NCBI GenBank assembly: GCA_963995505.1
Contig: OZ023192.1
Location: forward strand, 15,235,001-15,299,000
Length of the DNA stretch: 64,000 nt
Reading direction: 5' to 3'
Source of the DNA: Hypericum androsaemum
Lineage: Eukaryota; Streptophyta; Magnoliopsida; Malpighiales; Hypericaceae
In this document: positions 47,884 to 60,372 of the stretch, in pieces
How positions within the stretch are numbered: the first letter of the stretch is position 1
How the letters are laid out: every line of letters starts with the position of its first letter
The notes under the pieces: generated by a model
What the model saw: only the letters and a program-made list of their open reading frames with translations
Told to the model about the DNA's origin: nothing
Databases searched by the model: none
Made by a program: the position numbers and the translations under genes

Positions 47884-48477
47884 TCAATCCACAATCCAAT
47901 CTTCATTCCAATACTCCCCCTCAAGTTGGTGAATGAAGATGATCATTCCCAGCTTGCCAACAATATAATTGAACTGATTTGGGAGCAAGAATTTCGTGAA
48001 AATGTCTGCTATTTGTCTTTGACTACAGATGTACGGAGTGCAAATATCCTTGTTCTGAACCTTTTCTCTTATGTAGTGACAGTCAACTTCTATGTGTTTT
48101 ATTCTTTCATGAAATACCGGGTTGGTTGCAGTATGTGTGGCTGCTTGGTTGTCACAATAGAGCTTCATTGGACTGGTAACCGGGAAGTGCAACTCTTGGA
48201 GAAGATGCTTAATCCACATGAGTTCTTTTGCAGCATGAGTCATTGCTCTGTATTCGACTTCAGCACTGGAGCAGGAGACAACATCTTACTTTTTGCTTCG
48301 CCATGTGACAAGATTGCCACCCACGAATGTGCAACATCCGCTTGTAGATCTTTTGTCGTTGATGTCTCCTGCATAATCTGCATCGTAATAGCCAAGAACC
48401 TCTAAGTTTCCATTATTTCTCATCCATATACCCTTACCAAGACAAGATTTAAGATATTTCAGAATTCTTTCAGCCAT
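47884..48477 (-). pseudogene. Copia RNase H fragment
   Basis: 48477-48286 (ILKYLKSCLGKGIWM, GYYDADYAGDINDKRSTSG) and 48243-47884 (KLYCDNQAATHTATNPVFHE, IADIFTKFL) are the RNase H end of Copia pol. The LINE separates it by 8.3 kb from the RT part. Confidence 0.88.
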
Positions 48478-49227
48478 TTTGACATGACTTGCTCTCTCTT
48501 TTTTTTGGCGGTGAAAAGAACTCCATAAATAGGAAAAGAGGGTACAAGACCAACAAAAACCTATGACCTACCCCCGTTCGTCCCACAAACTAGGCAGTCA
48601 AAGGGGTTGGATCCGCTGATCAAGAGACCAGGGAAAATTCTAATAACTCTATCTCCTATTTCGTTGGATCCCACAAATCGGACAGTCAGAGTGACGTCCT
48701 CAGCCAGCGGGCCAGAGAAGCGTCGCCTGTCAACTAACCCAGTTGAATCCACATACCGGCAGTCTGGGGGCTCTGATATCAGACAACAGTCCAATAGGAT
48801 AGCGCTTAACATACTAGCCTCGAGAAATTCCATACAAGAGATGCCACCCGCCCTCCCACCTCGAGGAGAAAGTAAAACATGGATCCCATGCACCTAATGT
48901 GTATGGTTATAGCCGGGGGCCTCTGTAAAAAACTCTGTCGCCGCTAAACGGTAGGGAAAAAGAGTACCAAAAATTCCATTGAAGCTGCTGGTCTCTATTA
49001 CATAGGAATATAATGCGGACGATAGAGACAGCAGATCCGGTACTTGCAATACAAATGAGAGAAAACAACATGATACAAAATGATAAAAAGGCATCAGAAG
49101 CATATCTTGATCGACCAGTCGCAAGATAGAGTAAGGAACATTGGGCCACCATCCTGAAACATGTAGTTTCGATAGCGCATCGGCAACCATGTTCCCCTCA
49201 TGAAAGATGTGCAAAACTCTAAAAGTC

Positions 49228-49577
49228 TGTTAGAGCAGCGAAAGCGTAAACACGGATGTGTATAACAGCCATAACAAATAGTACGAGATAGGAAGAATCG
49301 AGGACACACGATATTATGTGGTTCGGTCGAAAGACCTACTCCACGGGGCCGAGACAATCATCACTATTATATGTGGAGATACATGGTACATAAGCCATAG
49401 GCGAGGCGGTGCCTCAAGCCTAACTCTCTTGTGCCTATACTACCATTGCATTATGCAAAGACCCTGACCGAAGAACATCTAACCCCTACTCTCCTATATA
49501 TAGAGGACAAGTCCAATATATTCCTCAATAGGAATTAGAGTTCTATTCTAATTAGGAATTTGGGACAAATCCTAACA
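49228..49577. mobile_element. Solo LTR (350 bp) inside the LINE RNase H region
   Basis: Starts TGTTAGAG, ends TCCTAACA, and is flanked by perfect 5-bp duplications AAGTC (49223-49227 and 49578-49582). It has a TATA-like CTATATATAGAG at about 49493. Removal would rejoin the RNase H halves. Confidence 0.88.
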
Positions 49578-50898
49578 AAGTCATATCCCAAAGCATGCCT
49601 TGTACCTCCAACCATTGTTTACGGAATTTCCACGGCATCGCCATATCCCTGTGCTGGAACAAGTGAAAAACATAAGAAGAATAGATCTCAAGCCATAGTT
49701 GAAGCCAACCGTGGGAGTAGGCAGCTTTAACCGCGTAAAGAGCCACCCCTAATTCTACTTCATAAGCATAAGCTTGACCAAATTGCTTCGTAAAGCATGC
49801 CTTTACGAAGCCTCTGTGAGTTTGAAAGACACATGCAATCGTAGTAATCCCCCGGGGTTCCAAGAGCGCTACCGTCAGTGTTACATTTGACCCAACCTGG
49901 AAGTGGGGCATACCAACAAACCTCTAAGATTCGTGGAGCACGACTGAGGTGGGCAGTAATGTGAAGCTCCCGTAAAATATTCCTCTCTTTCTATAAGTCA
50001 TAAAAATATCCCAAATCCAATGATTCAGATTCAGCAACCAAATGTCCGATAAAAACAATCATCATGTCAACACTCCTCCTCGAATCATCAAAAATACGTA
50101 TGTTACGTTCAGTCCAAATGGCCCAAATACAGGAAATGATAGTCATATGCCACAAAGCCTGGGTTTGCAGACTAGAGGAGAATCACATCACTCTGATCAC
50201 TAGTTTGTTGAAGCTCGAACAATTCTGTCAAGGAAAGTGAAAAATGGAAAATATCTTTCTCCAGATGACAACAGAAAAAATGCAGCTCGCAAAAATGTGA
50301 TCAAGGCATTCTGCATCATCAAAACATAGAGCACAGAATGATGGGCCCTGAAAGCCACGTCTTCTAAGTGCATCACCAGTGGGGAGGCTGCCATGAATAG
50401 CCCTCCATGTAAGCATTGAACGCCATGGGGGAATAAAGTTCACCCAGATCCACGGACAGGATATCTGCATAGTCTTCGCAAATGCTCAGGTACGGCAATC
50501 CTATCTGCAATCACATATCCAAGCCAGTTGTCCAACCAAAAGTTTGCTGATGAGTCCTCACCTATAAGCATAAGAGAAGCCTTGCTGATGTTCGGAAGGC
50601 ATTTGTTAAATCCCTTGAGAATAGAGGATCGGACATGCCGTGTAGACCGAGTGGTATTGCAGTAAAGCCGGTCCTTGATGCTGTCAAAATATCCAAGCGG
50701 GCTGTGCAGAATATCCCAAGATAGATAATGCAAATAAGCAGAGTTCATTCGCTCGAGGGAGCGAATCCCCAACCCTCCTTCCTCCTTGGGTGTGCAAACA
50801 CACTGCCAGTTTACAGCTCATGAGGCCCGAGAAGTAATGTCACATGTCCATATGAAGTTTCTGATACAGGTATCCACGTGATCAAGTAGTTCTACAGG

Positions 50899-51339
50899 TC
50901 ATTTGTAGACCATCATGGAATGTGTCAGAGAGCTCTGAATAATAGATTGGACCAAGCAAACACGGCCAGCCATAGATAGAGAGGTGCCTTTCCACCGAGA
51001 GAATTTGGCAATGATGTCATCTGCCAGACCTTGCAGATACATACGACGAGGTGGGCCGTAGAAAAGGGGAATGCCAAGGTAAATAAATGGGAGTGATCCC
51101 TTGGAAATTCCCAGAATTGTCTGTAACCTTCTTTGAATCCTCCTATTGATGTTAGTCCCAAAGTAAACTTTGGAATTTAGTGGGTTATAATATTGCCCAG
51201 AGCAACTTGCATATTCCTGCAAAATATTAATCAAGCATCGACAATTCTCTGTAGTGGCTTTGCAAAAAACTATCACATCATCTGCATAAAGGAGATCAGA
51301 AGGGAAAGAAGAACTTCTGCCAACCTGAAAACCAACCAA
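50899..51339 (-). pseudogene. LINE reverse transcriptase fragment
   Basis: Contains DLLYADDVIVFCKAT, the catalytic YADD block, then FIYLGIPLFYGPPRR and SMAGRVCLVQSI, which follow it in plant L1 RTs. The preceding frame, 51573-51361, has GVRQRDPLSPLLFIVAEEV. Confidence 0.85.
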
Positions 51340-54150
51340 ATCCCCAAGACAAGCTGATTCCTAAATACGATGGCTGAACACCTCCTCAGCCACAATAAAG
51401 AGTAATGGGGATAGGGGATCCCTCTGTCGTACACCTCTAGAACATGCAAAGTATCCTGTGGGTATTCCATCAACGAGAATGGAAACTCTAGCCGAAACCA
51501 AAATCTCACTGATCATATTAGTGAATAGTTCTGAGAAGCCCCACAGTTTAAAATAGCCAACAGGAAGTCCCAACGTAGAGTGTCGAAAGCCTTCTGGATG
51601 TCCACCTTAATAGCCATATTGCCAACGCTGTGACGACGGTCTAAACAGTTGATCCCCTCTGAAGCTAGAGCCATGCAGTCATGTATCCGCCGACCCAGAG
51701 CGAAGCCGAACTAGTGGAAAGTAAGGAGGGAGGACAGAAATGGACCAAAGCGGGAAGCCAAAATTTTGGTCAACACTTTGTAGATAAAATTTCTGAGAAC
51801 CACAGGGCAGAAATCATCAATCTTCAAAATCCCCTGTATTTTCAGAATAAGGGCTACAAAATTTGTATTCATTACACTCAGGATAGAGCCATGTATGAAG
51901 AAGTCCCTAACCGCATTGGTAACCTCCATGCCAATAATCTACCAGGCTTGTTGGAAAAATATTCCGCTGAACCCATCAGGGCCCGGGGCACTATCCAGAT
52001 CCAAACCAAAAATAGCCTCCTCACCTCTTCCCCGGATGGGATGCAGGTGAGGTCTTCATTCTGTATGTCTGAAACCAGAGGCGAGATCAGACAGTTGATC
52101 ATGTCAAAAGCATCTAGGTCATCGATATCTTCCATGAACAATGAGCTATAGTAAGAAACAATGTGAGTTCTTATCAGCTGCTTATCGTCCGTGCGTTGCC
52201 CATTTACTATTAGAGAAGGAATTCTCGCCTAACAATGCTTCATCTGTACACATCGATGGAAAAAGGCCGAGTTACGATCGCCTTCCCTAAGCCAAGACAC
52301 CCGCGCTCTTTGTCGAAGAAAAATGCTGTGTTGTTCAAGGGTGACATTGTAATCCTTTAAAGCTGAAGTCTCCGTGCTGATAAGATCCTCCTCCGGACTG
52401 CTGGAGCTAATCATCTCCTGTATTTTAGCAAGTTTAGCAGAAGAGTCTTTCAGCTTTAACTTGATGTCCCCGAAGTCACTACCGTTCCAAGTTTTGAGGT
52501 CATTTTTTAGACAATGTAGTTTGGACATAACGTCCGAGATATGGTCCCGAGGAAAACATGGACGGCTCTAGGAAGTCTACACCACCTCTAAGAACTGCGT
52601 ATGTTTGGTCCACATGGCCTGGAACTGAAAAAGGCGAGGGCTCGGGATCACCTGTGAATTACTGCACTGCAAGATAATAAGCTTATGATCAGAGACATTC
52701 TGGAAAAGAGCAATACATTCCACTGCCGACCAAAGGTCAAGAAATCCGTTTGAAACCAATGCCCTATCAAGCCGTGATTCAACATAACGTCCCCCATATT
52801 GACCATTGGAAAAAGTGAATTGACTGCCAGTAAGCGGGATATCAGTAAGATCACAGGCACTGAGAAAAGCCTAAAAATCTATACAAGATTGTCGAACAGG
52901 CAAACATCTACTCCTTCGTTCATATGCACCAAGTACAGCATTGAAATCTCCAATAAGAACCAGAGATGTTTAACGGAGATCCATCAAAGCATCCCACAGT
53001 TCCCATCTTCTGTAATACTGTACATGGGCATAGACGAAGACTAGTATGAAAGAACTTTGTTGCCATTCGGTACGGATGACAATAGCCTGAGATGTGTTGA
53101 GAACAACTTCCATATCAGAATTAGGTGGAAGCCTAGTGAAAACCCATAGATTCGGGATCTTGTGAGGTCTGTGATTCACCCCGACCAGATGATATCCCAA
53201 AGTGCTCCAAAAATGACTGTACACTGCATCTGTACAAACCATAGGTTCTGCTATAGCAAGTCAAAGCGGCCTATATTTCAGACAGTGCTCTCAAAGTTGG
53301 GTACGGGAGTGTTCAGCCCTAATACCACAGATGTTCTAGAAGAGCAGATCCATTACGCCCTTTTCGGCAAGTGAGAAGATGACGTCCTTAGAGGCTATGT
53401 TGTCTTGCTACGTGTAGCATAATAAGTGGAACTTAGGTCAATTTCAATCGTCGCTGTCGGCCCCCTCTTGGTGAAAGCAGATTGGAGGCAGATTGGGTAC
53501 TCATTCGTATCCTCGATTATATCCATTCCTGTGAGTAAAGGTTCAAGTAATTCAGCAAGACTGTTGTCAGGCATATCATCAGCAACTTCAGCAAGAGGTC
53601 TTATTTCATTACGAATTTGAATAGTGTCCATGGATAAATCGGAAAGGTGATGATCTGGGATATCAACGTGAGCTTGTGAAGAAGCTAAAACCTGCTGTCC
53701 CAAATCATTCAAAGGCAAAATAGAACCTTGCTGCCTGGATCCTGAAACTAATATCGGTGGGGCAGGTGGATCCGGGCTTACTGAATTTATCCAAATTGGG
53801 GAGAATGGATGCCTTGTTCTATTCTCACTTTGTTGCACTACCACTTACCATTGGATCACTTCAGCAACAAGAATTTTTGGTCCTTCCTGGTGATTTATAG
53901 CCGGGGCGGACAGGTCAACTTCCTTTTCAATAGATTCATTTTCCTCGATCAAAATAGTACCCTCCCTTTCTGATTCATCAAGCGAAGTCAGGGAATCAAA
54001 AGCATTTGAAGTAGTTAGGCCAGCATTCGAGATGATTACAGCAGTCAGTAGGGGTTGAACAGAGCTTGATCCAGCTTTTTTCTGCCAAGTTTTAGCACCA
54101 ACTTGTGCATTTCCTTTTTCAACTTTTGTGTTGTCTTCTTCCTGGACCTG

Positions 54151-54552
54151 TTATTTTCCCATCGCGATGTTCCTGCGCCTGGCCCTAATAAGTTCACCTT
54201 CACTAGTAGTATTTAAGTTACGACAGTTGGATCTAAAGTGACCAACCACCTTGCAACGTTCACAGTACTTCAGAAGCTCCTCAATCATGATGTCAATGAG
54301 AGAACTTCTGCTTGTTAATTCCAAAAGCACTTTCTTCGGGATGGAATTAGTCATGTCAACCTCGACCAAAACATGAACCAATATGCCATTGATCCTATTC
54401 ATAGCTTCAGTGTCCACTCTGACTAGTTCCCCAATAGCAAGAGCAAGTCCAAAGACTATATCAGGCGCAACATGCTCCATGCTAAGACCAACTAGCTTTA
54501 TACAAACTTTAGCAAAAGGAGTGGTGTTTCTTGTCGGCTTGAAATATGGCAC
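54151..54552 (-). pseudogene. LINE ORF1 fragment with CCHC zinc knuckle
   Basis: 133 codons with a DUF4283-like stretch (VCIKLVGLSMEHVAPDIVFG, IGELVRVD) followed by CERCKVVGHFRSNC, a zf-CCHC_4 type knuckle. Plant L1 ORF1 proteins have this order and bind the element RNA. Neighbouring frames (53844-53395, 55063-54719) are further pieces of ORF1. Confidence 0.75.
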
Positions 54553-56721
54553 CCAGGGCTAGAGAAACAAGGATCCATATTGAGTTTTCCAAGAATTAGA
54601 TTGCTAGATACTAACTCTATCAATAACGAATTTAAACTTGAATCCATAGTATCCCATTCCCAAAGATATCATGGACCACGCTGAAGCTGACCATTCATTG
54701 GCCAAAGCACCTCACAATTCAAGAGAGGAGCAAGGTTTTATGTCCTTTCAGAATAAACAATCGTCCAATAAAGGCAAATCTGCCATAGTTCTCGCACACT
54801 GCAGAATGATCACAATCGAGCACAAGAGCGGTACAGTCATCTTTAATAATAGGTTTGATGGCATTACCGTTATAGGTCCAACCCCCAGGTTGGGAACTGG
54901 TTAGGTTAGCATAGGATAGCTTCCTAGTGACCAGGGGGGACTGAGTGTTGGACGGGGCAGTTGCATCCTGTTGAGCAAGCTGCCGTACCTGCGGCCTCTC
55001 TGGTAAACTAGACTGAACTACCGGAGCATTTGTGTACTCATTTCTACCATCCAAGGCAGACAATGAGCTTCGTTGTGTTTATGATAAAGCGGATAGCAAT
55101 TTCCTCACAAGGATTGTACGTCCTTGCAAATCAACGTGTTCCTGAGGTAAAAGAAATTGAGAACATAATTTTTGCAAAGCCTCAACAAAATCGGGAGCCA
55201 TGGGATTTTCTCGGGAGGGGACATGAGCTTCCCTGACTTTTGTGTCAGACCCTAAAATTATGGAAGCATTTTGCAGTGGGAGAGATCCTTGTGTGAGCAC
55301 CTCTTAAATGATGGTAGCATCTATCACATTAGACCATCCGTGTTTCGCATTGGATGCGCGCGAAGCAACCATGTTTCTTATCATGGTATCCTTCGAGCTA
55401 GGAGGAATAGCAACTTGGGAATCACCGAGTTCTTCAAGACATCTTTACATAAAGAAGCCAGGCAAGTGGGAACATCAGTTTGCAACAAAATATTAGCAGG
55501 CAAATCAGAATTACATATAGTTGAGTTCATGGGCGGAGCTTCCTTAGGTCTGGGGTTTACTCCCTCTACTGAACCAGCAGAGCATGGAGGAGAGGACCCA
55601 TGTGCAAGTAATCCCTAAAGCGGGCAAATAATCCCCTCTGAGGAGGCATCAGAATTAACAGCTGTCGCATTCGAAATAAATAAGTTTAAAGTTTTCGGCA
55701 ATATAATTATCGTAGCAATCGCCAGTGGAGATTGCTCAAAGGATTATGCCTGTTGTTGGGAGAGGAGATGATGCAAATGTGCATTATTCAACAGAGCAGT
55801 AAAGTAAGAGTTTGAGTGATTAAATTGTACTCCCCTGTCGACGGGGTCAAGCCCGGTCCCTGTCACCATGGGAGGCTACGAGATTGACCCCTGAGAGAGC
55901 GGACCGTGGACACCCCCTATGGCTGGGATTCTTAGGCCTGGTAGAGGCATTTGCGCAGGGGCCGTGATCTTCGATGGGTGAGCGAAGCCACCGGAATGGG
56001 CTTGCAAAGGTATCGGGAAGAAGCCTCCATAAGCGAAACGCGGGTCAAACGGAGGAGTTGGCCCGCCCATGGAGTTCCCCACCTGAAACAACTGGGAGGT
56101 TGGTGGCGAGGTCGGGACTCATAGAGAGGAGCAATAAGCGTGCCAAAGCTCGGCAGAAGATGAAAAGGCGACGGGCCCAAAATTTGGGTTCTCCGCCATC
56201 CAGGAAGAAACTGACAGGGGGGCACTCGAAAGCACTCCCAAACTCCGTGCGAACAAAGGCAGGACTGCTGGGAGGCCACCAGCAAGCGTCGTGGAGGGGA
56301 TAGGTTGAGGGAGATGAACAGAGGCCAGATCTGCATGAGGATGAATAGTGCCCAAAACCTCGGGAGAATGAAAAAGCATCGATGGGCCGGTTGAGGGAGA
56401 CCCAACCCAGGAGTTCGATGAGGGAAGGGTTGATAGAGCTCGACGAGGAAAGGGTCGATAGAGCTCCACAAGCAGCTGACAAAGCAGAATCGTTGTGAGC
56501 CGGGAGAGCGAGCGCGGAGGTTACAAGGGGATGAACGGTGAAAGTGGAAGAGGCCGTGTGGGCTAAAATGGGGGGCTCAGCCCAAGAGCTCGACGAGAGA
56601 GGCTTCAGATGAGGGCCAGGGTCTGCAAGTGGCCGCGCCATGGCCGAACGGCCGTCGGGAGAGCCGAAGGAGCCGAATTCTCGCTAAATGGGTAAATTGC
56701 CCTAAAAGCACCTTTGTCGCC

Positions 56722-57674
56722 CTAAGGAGGTTGCAAGCGGCAGATTCTATTGACATGACTTGTTCTTGGTAAGTGCATAACTTGGCTGATTAAGCTCACA
56801 GAATAAGCAATATCTGGATGAGGCATAGTTAAATAAATAAGCTTACCAATAAGTCTCTGAAAAGATCCTATATCAGGTTCAAGTTCACCTTTAGTTAGTG
56901 AAAGCTTCACACCATGCTCAGAAGGAGTCCATGAAGGTTTGCAATCCAGCTTTTAACTTCTTTAAGTAAATCAAGAACATACTTGCGTTGGTAGAGAAAC
57001 ATACCTTTCGTGGATTGAGCAAATTCAATGCCAAGGAAGTATTTAATTCTTCCCAAGTCCTTAATATCAAAATTATGTCTTAATAAATCTTTAAGATTAG
57101 AAATTTCAGATGCATCGCTACCCGTAATCAGAATATCGTCTACATAAATCAAGACTATGGTTTTATGTTGCTGATGCACTTTGATGAAGACAGAATAAAC
57201 GGTGATGCATTTTTTGTAGCCAAAACTTATTAATTCCTTACTTAACTTTTGATACCAGGCTCAAGGTGATTGCTTAAGCCCATATATTGCCTGTTTTAAC
57301 TTACACACTTTACCTGAATGCTTTAATGGATGTCCAAATGGTATGTCCATGTATATGTCTTCTTCAAGATCGCCTTGGAGGAACGCATTTTTTACGTCCA
57401 TTTGGAAAATAGGCCAGCTGTGGTTAATTGCAATGGATAACAGGATTCTAATGATGTTCATCTTTGCTACGGGGGAAAATGTTTCATTATAATCAATCCC
57501 ATAAACTTGGGTAAATCCTTTAGCTATAAGTCTGGCCTTATGTCTTTCTAGGGTGCCATCGCTGTTAAATTTGTTTTTGTATATCCATTTACACCCTACT
57601 GTATTTTTTCCTTCTAGTAAGGAAATAATTTCCCACATGTGATTCCTATTTAAGGCCTCTAGTTCTTCTTTCAT
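56722..57674 (-). pseudogene. Copia reverse transcriptase, interrupted
   Basis: 57674-57261 has GCKWIYKNKFNSDGTLERHK, LIAKGFTQVYGIDYNETFSP and MDVKNAFLQGDLEE. 57179-56907 has the catalytic IYVDDILITG. 56910-56722 continues with the post-RT region up to the LINE insertion at 56749. The frame changes at least twice. Confidence 0.9.
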
Positions 57675-58564
57675 GGCACATACCCATTCTTTACTTGTTT
57701 TAGCTTTCTCAAAATCAGAAGGTTCTTCGAAAGAATCAAGAGTATTAAGAAAGCATTTATATCTACTAGAGACAGAGTTGTAAGAGACATACTTGTCAAT
57801 AGGATATTTGGATGCTTTAAAAACCTTGTAATCCTTGAGTTTGGCTGGAGGCTTGGATATCCTTCTTGATCTTCTGGGCTCACCACTTGTGGTAGTTACT
57901 GATGCACATTGTTCATCATTTTGGCTTGATTCTGGCAGGTCATGATCACTGGTTAATTAAGTACTTTGATTTTCTGATCCTGTTTGATCAAAAACAGATA
58001 TGTTAGGATCATTAGAATCACTAACTTTGGTGATTACCTGAGGTGGTTAGATCCTGAGATGATTGCTTGAGTTATCCTGCTGTTGAAATTGTAGCAGGTT
58101 CAATATTCTGCAGATGTCTTGAATTATCATGGTCTTCAATTGAGTTCTCCAATTTCCTTTGAGGAAGGTTAAGTCCATTGTTAACTTGGTCGAACTCCCC
58201 CTATCTTGGACCATCTTCCTGTCTTGGCAACTTGTTAGTAAAAAATGGAACATCTTCAAGAAACTTGACATCTCTTGAAATCATTTTCTTCCTCGTATAA
58301 GGATCATAACATTTATAGCCTTTTGACACAACTGAGGAACCAAGGAATACACATTTAGTCGCCCTACGATCATGTTTGTCCCTTTTTTAGAGGGAATCTG
58401 CACATAGCAAGTACATCCAAAAACTCTTAGAAAATTTAAGTCAGGTTATATACCTTTAAGGACTGCAAATGGTGATTTGAGATTAAGAACCCGACTGAGA
58501 GTTCTATTGATCAGAAAATAAGCTGTTAGAACATTCATCTCAAACTTTATAGCTCTTGCAACTT

Positions 58565-59398
58565 CTAGCATGTGTCTATTTTTCTCTCTGCCACCCCATT
58601 TTGTTGAGGTGTGTAGGTGCAAGACGTCTGATGTATAATTCCCTGATCTTTAAGACTCGTTATAAAATCTTTCAAGTACTCAGATCCATTATCAGTTCTT
58701 AACATCTTAATTTTAGAATCAAATTGCCTGCTTATCATCTTCAGAAATTCAGTGAATGCTTGAAAAACTTCTGACTTTTGTTTAAGCAAATAAATCCAAG
58801 TGGCTCGTGACTTATGATCAATGAAACTCACAAAGTACTTATAACCATCATATGACATATTAGGTGAAGTCTAAACGTCAGAGTGAACAAGATCAAATGG
58901 ACAGTTATAATCTATTTCAGATAAACCAAATGGAAGCCTGCAACTTTTTGAGAAAATGCAGCTTTCACATGTGGAAGCAAGTTGATTACATTCAAATTTT
59001 AAAATCCTCATTACATTATCCGAAGGATGTCCTAATCTAAGATGCCAAAGAGTTGAATCTTTATTAGGTAGATTTTTACATATCATAGCAGTAGGAACTT
59101 CATATAACATGTAGAGTCCACCCTTCAACCTTCCTCTACCAATCATTTTTAGGGAGTTCAAATCCTGAAAGGTGACATGGTTAGGTTTGAATATGACTCT
59201 ACAATTTAGTTGTTTAGTAACTCGACTCACAGATAATAAATTAGTGGTAAATTTTGGAATGTAGAGTGAATCAAGCTTGTTATTCAACAAATTGACTTGC
59301 CCTTTACCAATTATAGGAATGTTGTCACCATTAGCTATTGACACATTATCACATGTAGTGGTTAATTTGTAATTTTCAAACAATGTCATGTCATGCAC
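58565..59398 (-). pseudogene. Copia GAG-pre-integrase and integrase, broken
   Basis: 59398-58871 contains LYIPKFTTNLLSVSRVTKQL and the HHCC-type start WHLRLGHPSDNVM. 58858-58565 contains the integrase core with FIDHKSRATWIYLLKQKSE, LRTDNGSEYL and TPQQNGVAERK. A stop separates the two. Confidence 0.85.
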
Positions 59399-60372
59399 TA
59401 TGTGATCATTTGCACCTGAATCAATGATCCAGTTGTCATGAGAGATTGAGTTTGATTTACAATACCTGAGAAGGCCTGTGATGCATTTGTAGAAGGTGGA
59501 TCGGTGCTCTGACTTCCAACTGAGGAAGTTCCATTTGCAAGCCCTTTACTAAGATGCTGCATAAGCTGTTGGGCAAGCATCTCAACTGCAGAACTAGAAC
59601 TAGTACCAGAACTTGCAGATGAGTTAGCAACGTTAGCATTAAAATTACTATCTTTATGAATTCTTAGATGTGGATGAAAGAACCAGCACTTGTCTTTGGT
59701 ATGTTTTGTCTTTTTGCAGTCTTCGCAGACAAGTTGGTTCCTTCCTATGTTCTTATAGTTACCTCTTCCTCTGAATTTGTTGGAGGATCTATTGTTGGAG
59801 AAAAAGGCACTACTTTCTCCTTCATTTTTCTCTTTTTCTTTGCTGAATTTAGATAATTTCTTCCTCGGTTCCTTTTGCTGTAGTTTGGAGCATATACTGG
59901 CAAGAGACGTGAGATCTTTGTTCATCAATACCTGACTTTGAACAACTTCAAACTCTGGCCTAAAAACAGAAAGAAGTTGGAAAATTTTGTCCTGCTCAGC
60001 TTGAGTCTGCAAGGTGACCAGATCAGTAGTAGCTGGCCTATACATGGCTAGCTCGTTCCATATTTCCTTAAGAGATCCAAGATATTATGTTATAGTTTGA
60101 TCTTCTTGTTTAGCACTAGCAAGTTTTTTTTTCAATTCAAACACTCTATAAAGATTGTTTTGTTGGCTATACAAGCCTTTGATTGAATCCCATAAACTTT
60201 GGGAGCTGCTAGAGTGTAGAGAGAACAAATTGTATACCTTGGGTTCCATGTAGTTTAGAATCCAGGTACTTACGAATTGGTCATTTGCTTGCCAAAAGTC
60301 AAATTCTGCACTCGACACGTCAGGAACTGGTAGCTTCCCATTTATGTATCCAAGCATATCCTTGATGTTCAA
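59398..60372 (-). pseudogene. Copia gag, frameshifted
   Basis: Two frames (60372-60085 and 60045-59398) hold MLGYINGKLPVPDVSSAEFD and WQANDQFVSTWILNYMEPK at the gag start, and a zinc knuckle-like CEDCKKTKHTKDKCWF later. The break between them is a stop/frameshift at about 60086-60046. Confidence 0.8.

Larger units (their letters stand above)
48492..56749 (-). mobile_element. Near full-length L1-type LINE inside the Copia element
   Basis: Perfect 13-bp target duplications TTGACATGACTTG (48479-48491 and 56750-56762) flank the 8258-bp insert. The minus-strand poly(A) shows as T(8) at about 48498-48505. Order on the minus strand: a 5' region with a frame from 56641 (MARPLADPG...), ORF1 with a DUF4283-like part and CCHC knuckle (54552-54151), endonuclease fragments (about 53242-52577), reverse transcriptase (51929-50899, YADD), zf-RVT (50470-50200) and RNase H (49911-49552 continued at 49214-49094). 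Multiple stops and frameshifts are present. The RNase H part is split by a solo LTR at 49228-49577. Confidence 0.88.

Noticed and set aside
48607..48897. 96-codon plus-strand frame
   Set aside because: Lies in the LINE 3' untranslated region; no motif.
55271..55618. Plus-strand open frames in the LINE 5' half
   Set aside because: They run antisense to ORF1 of the minus-strand LINE and show no known motif.
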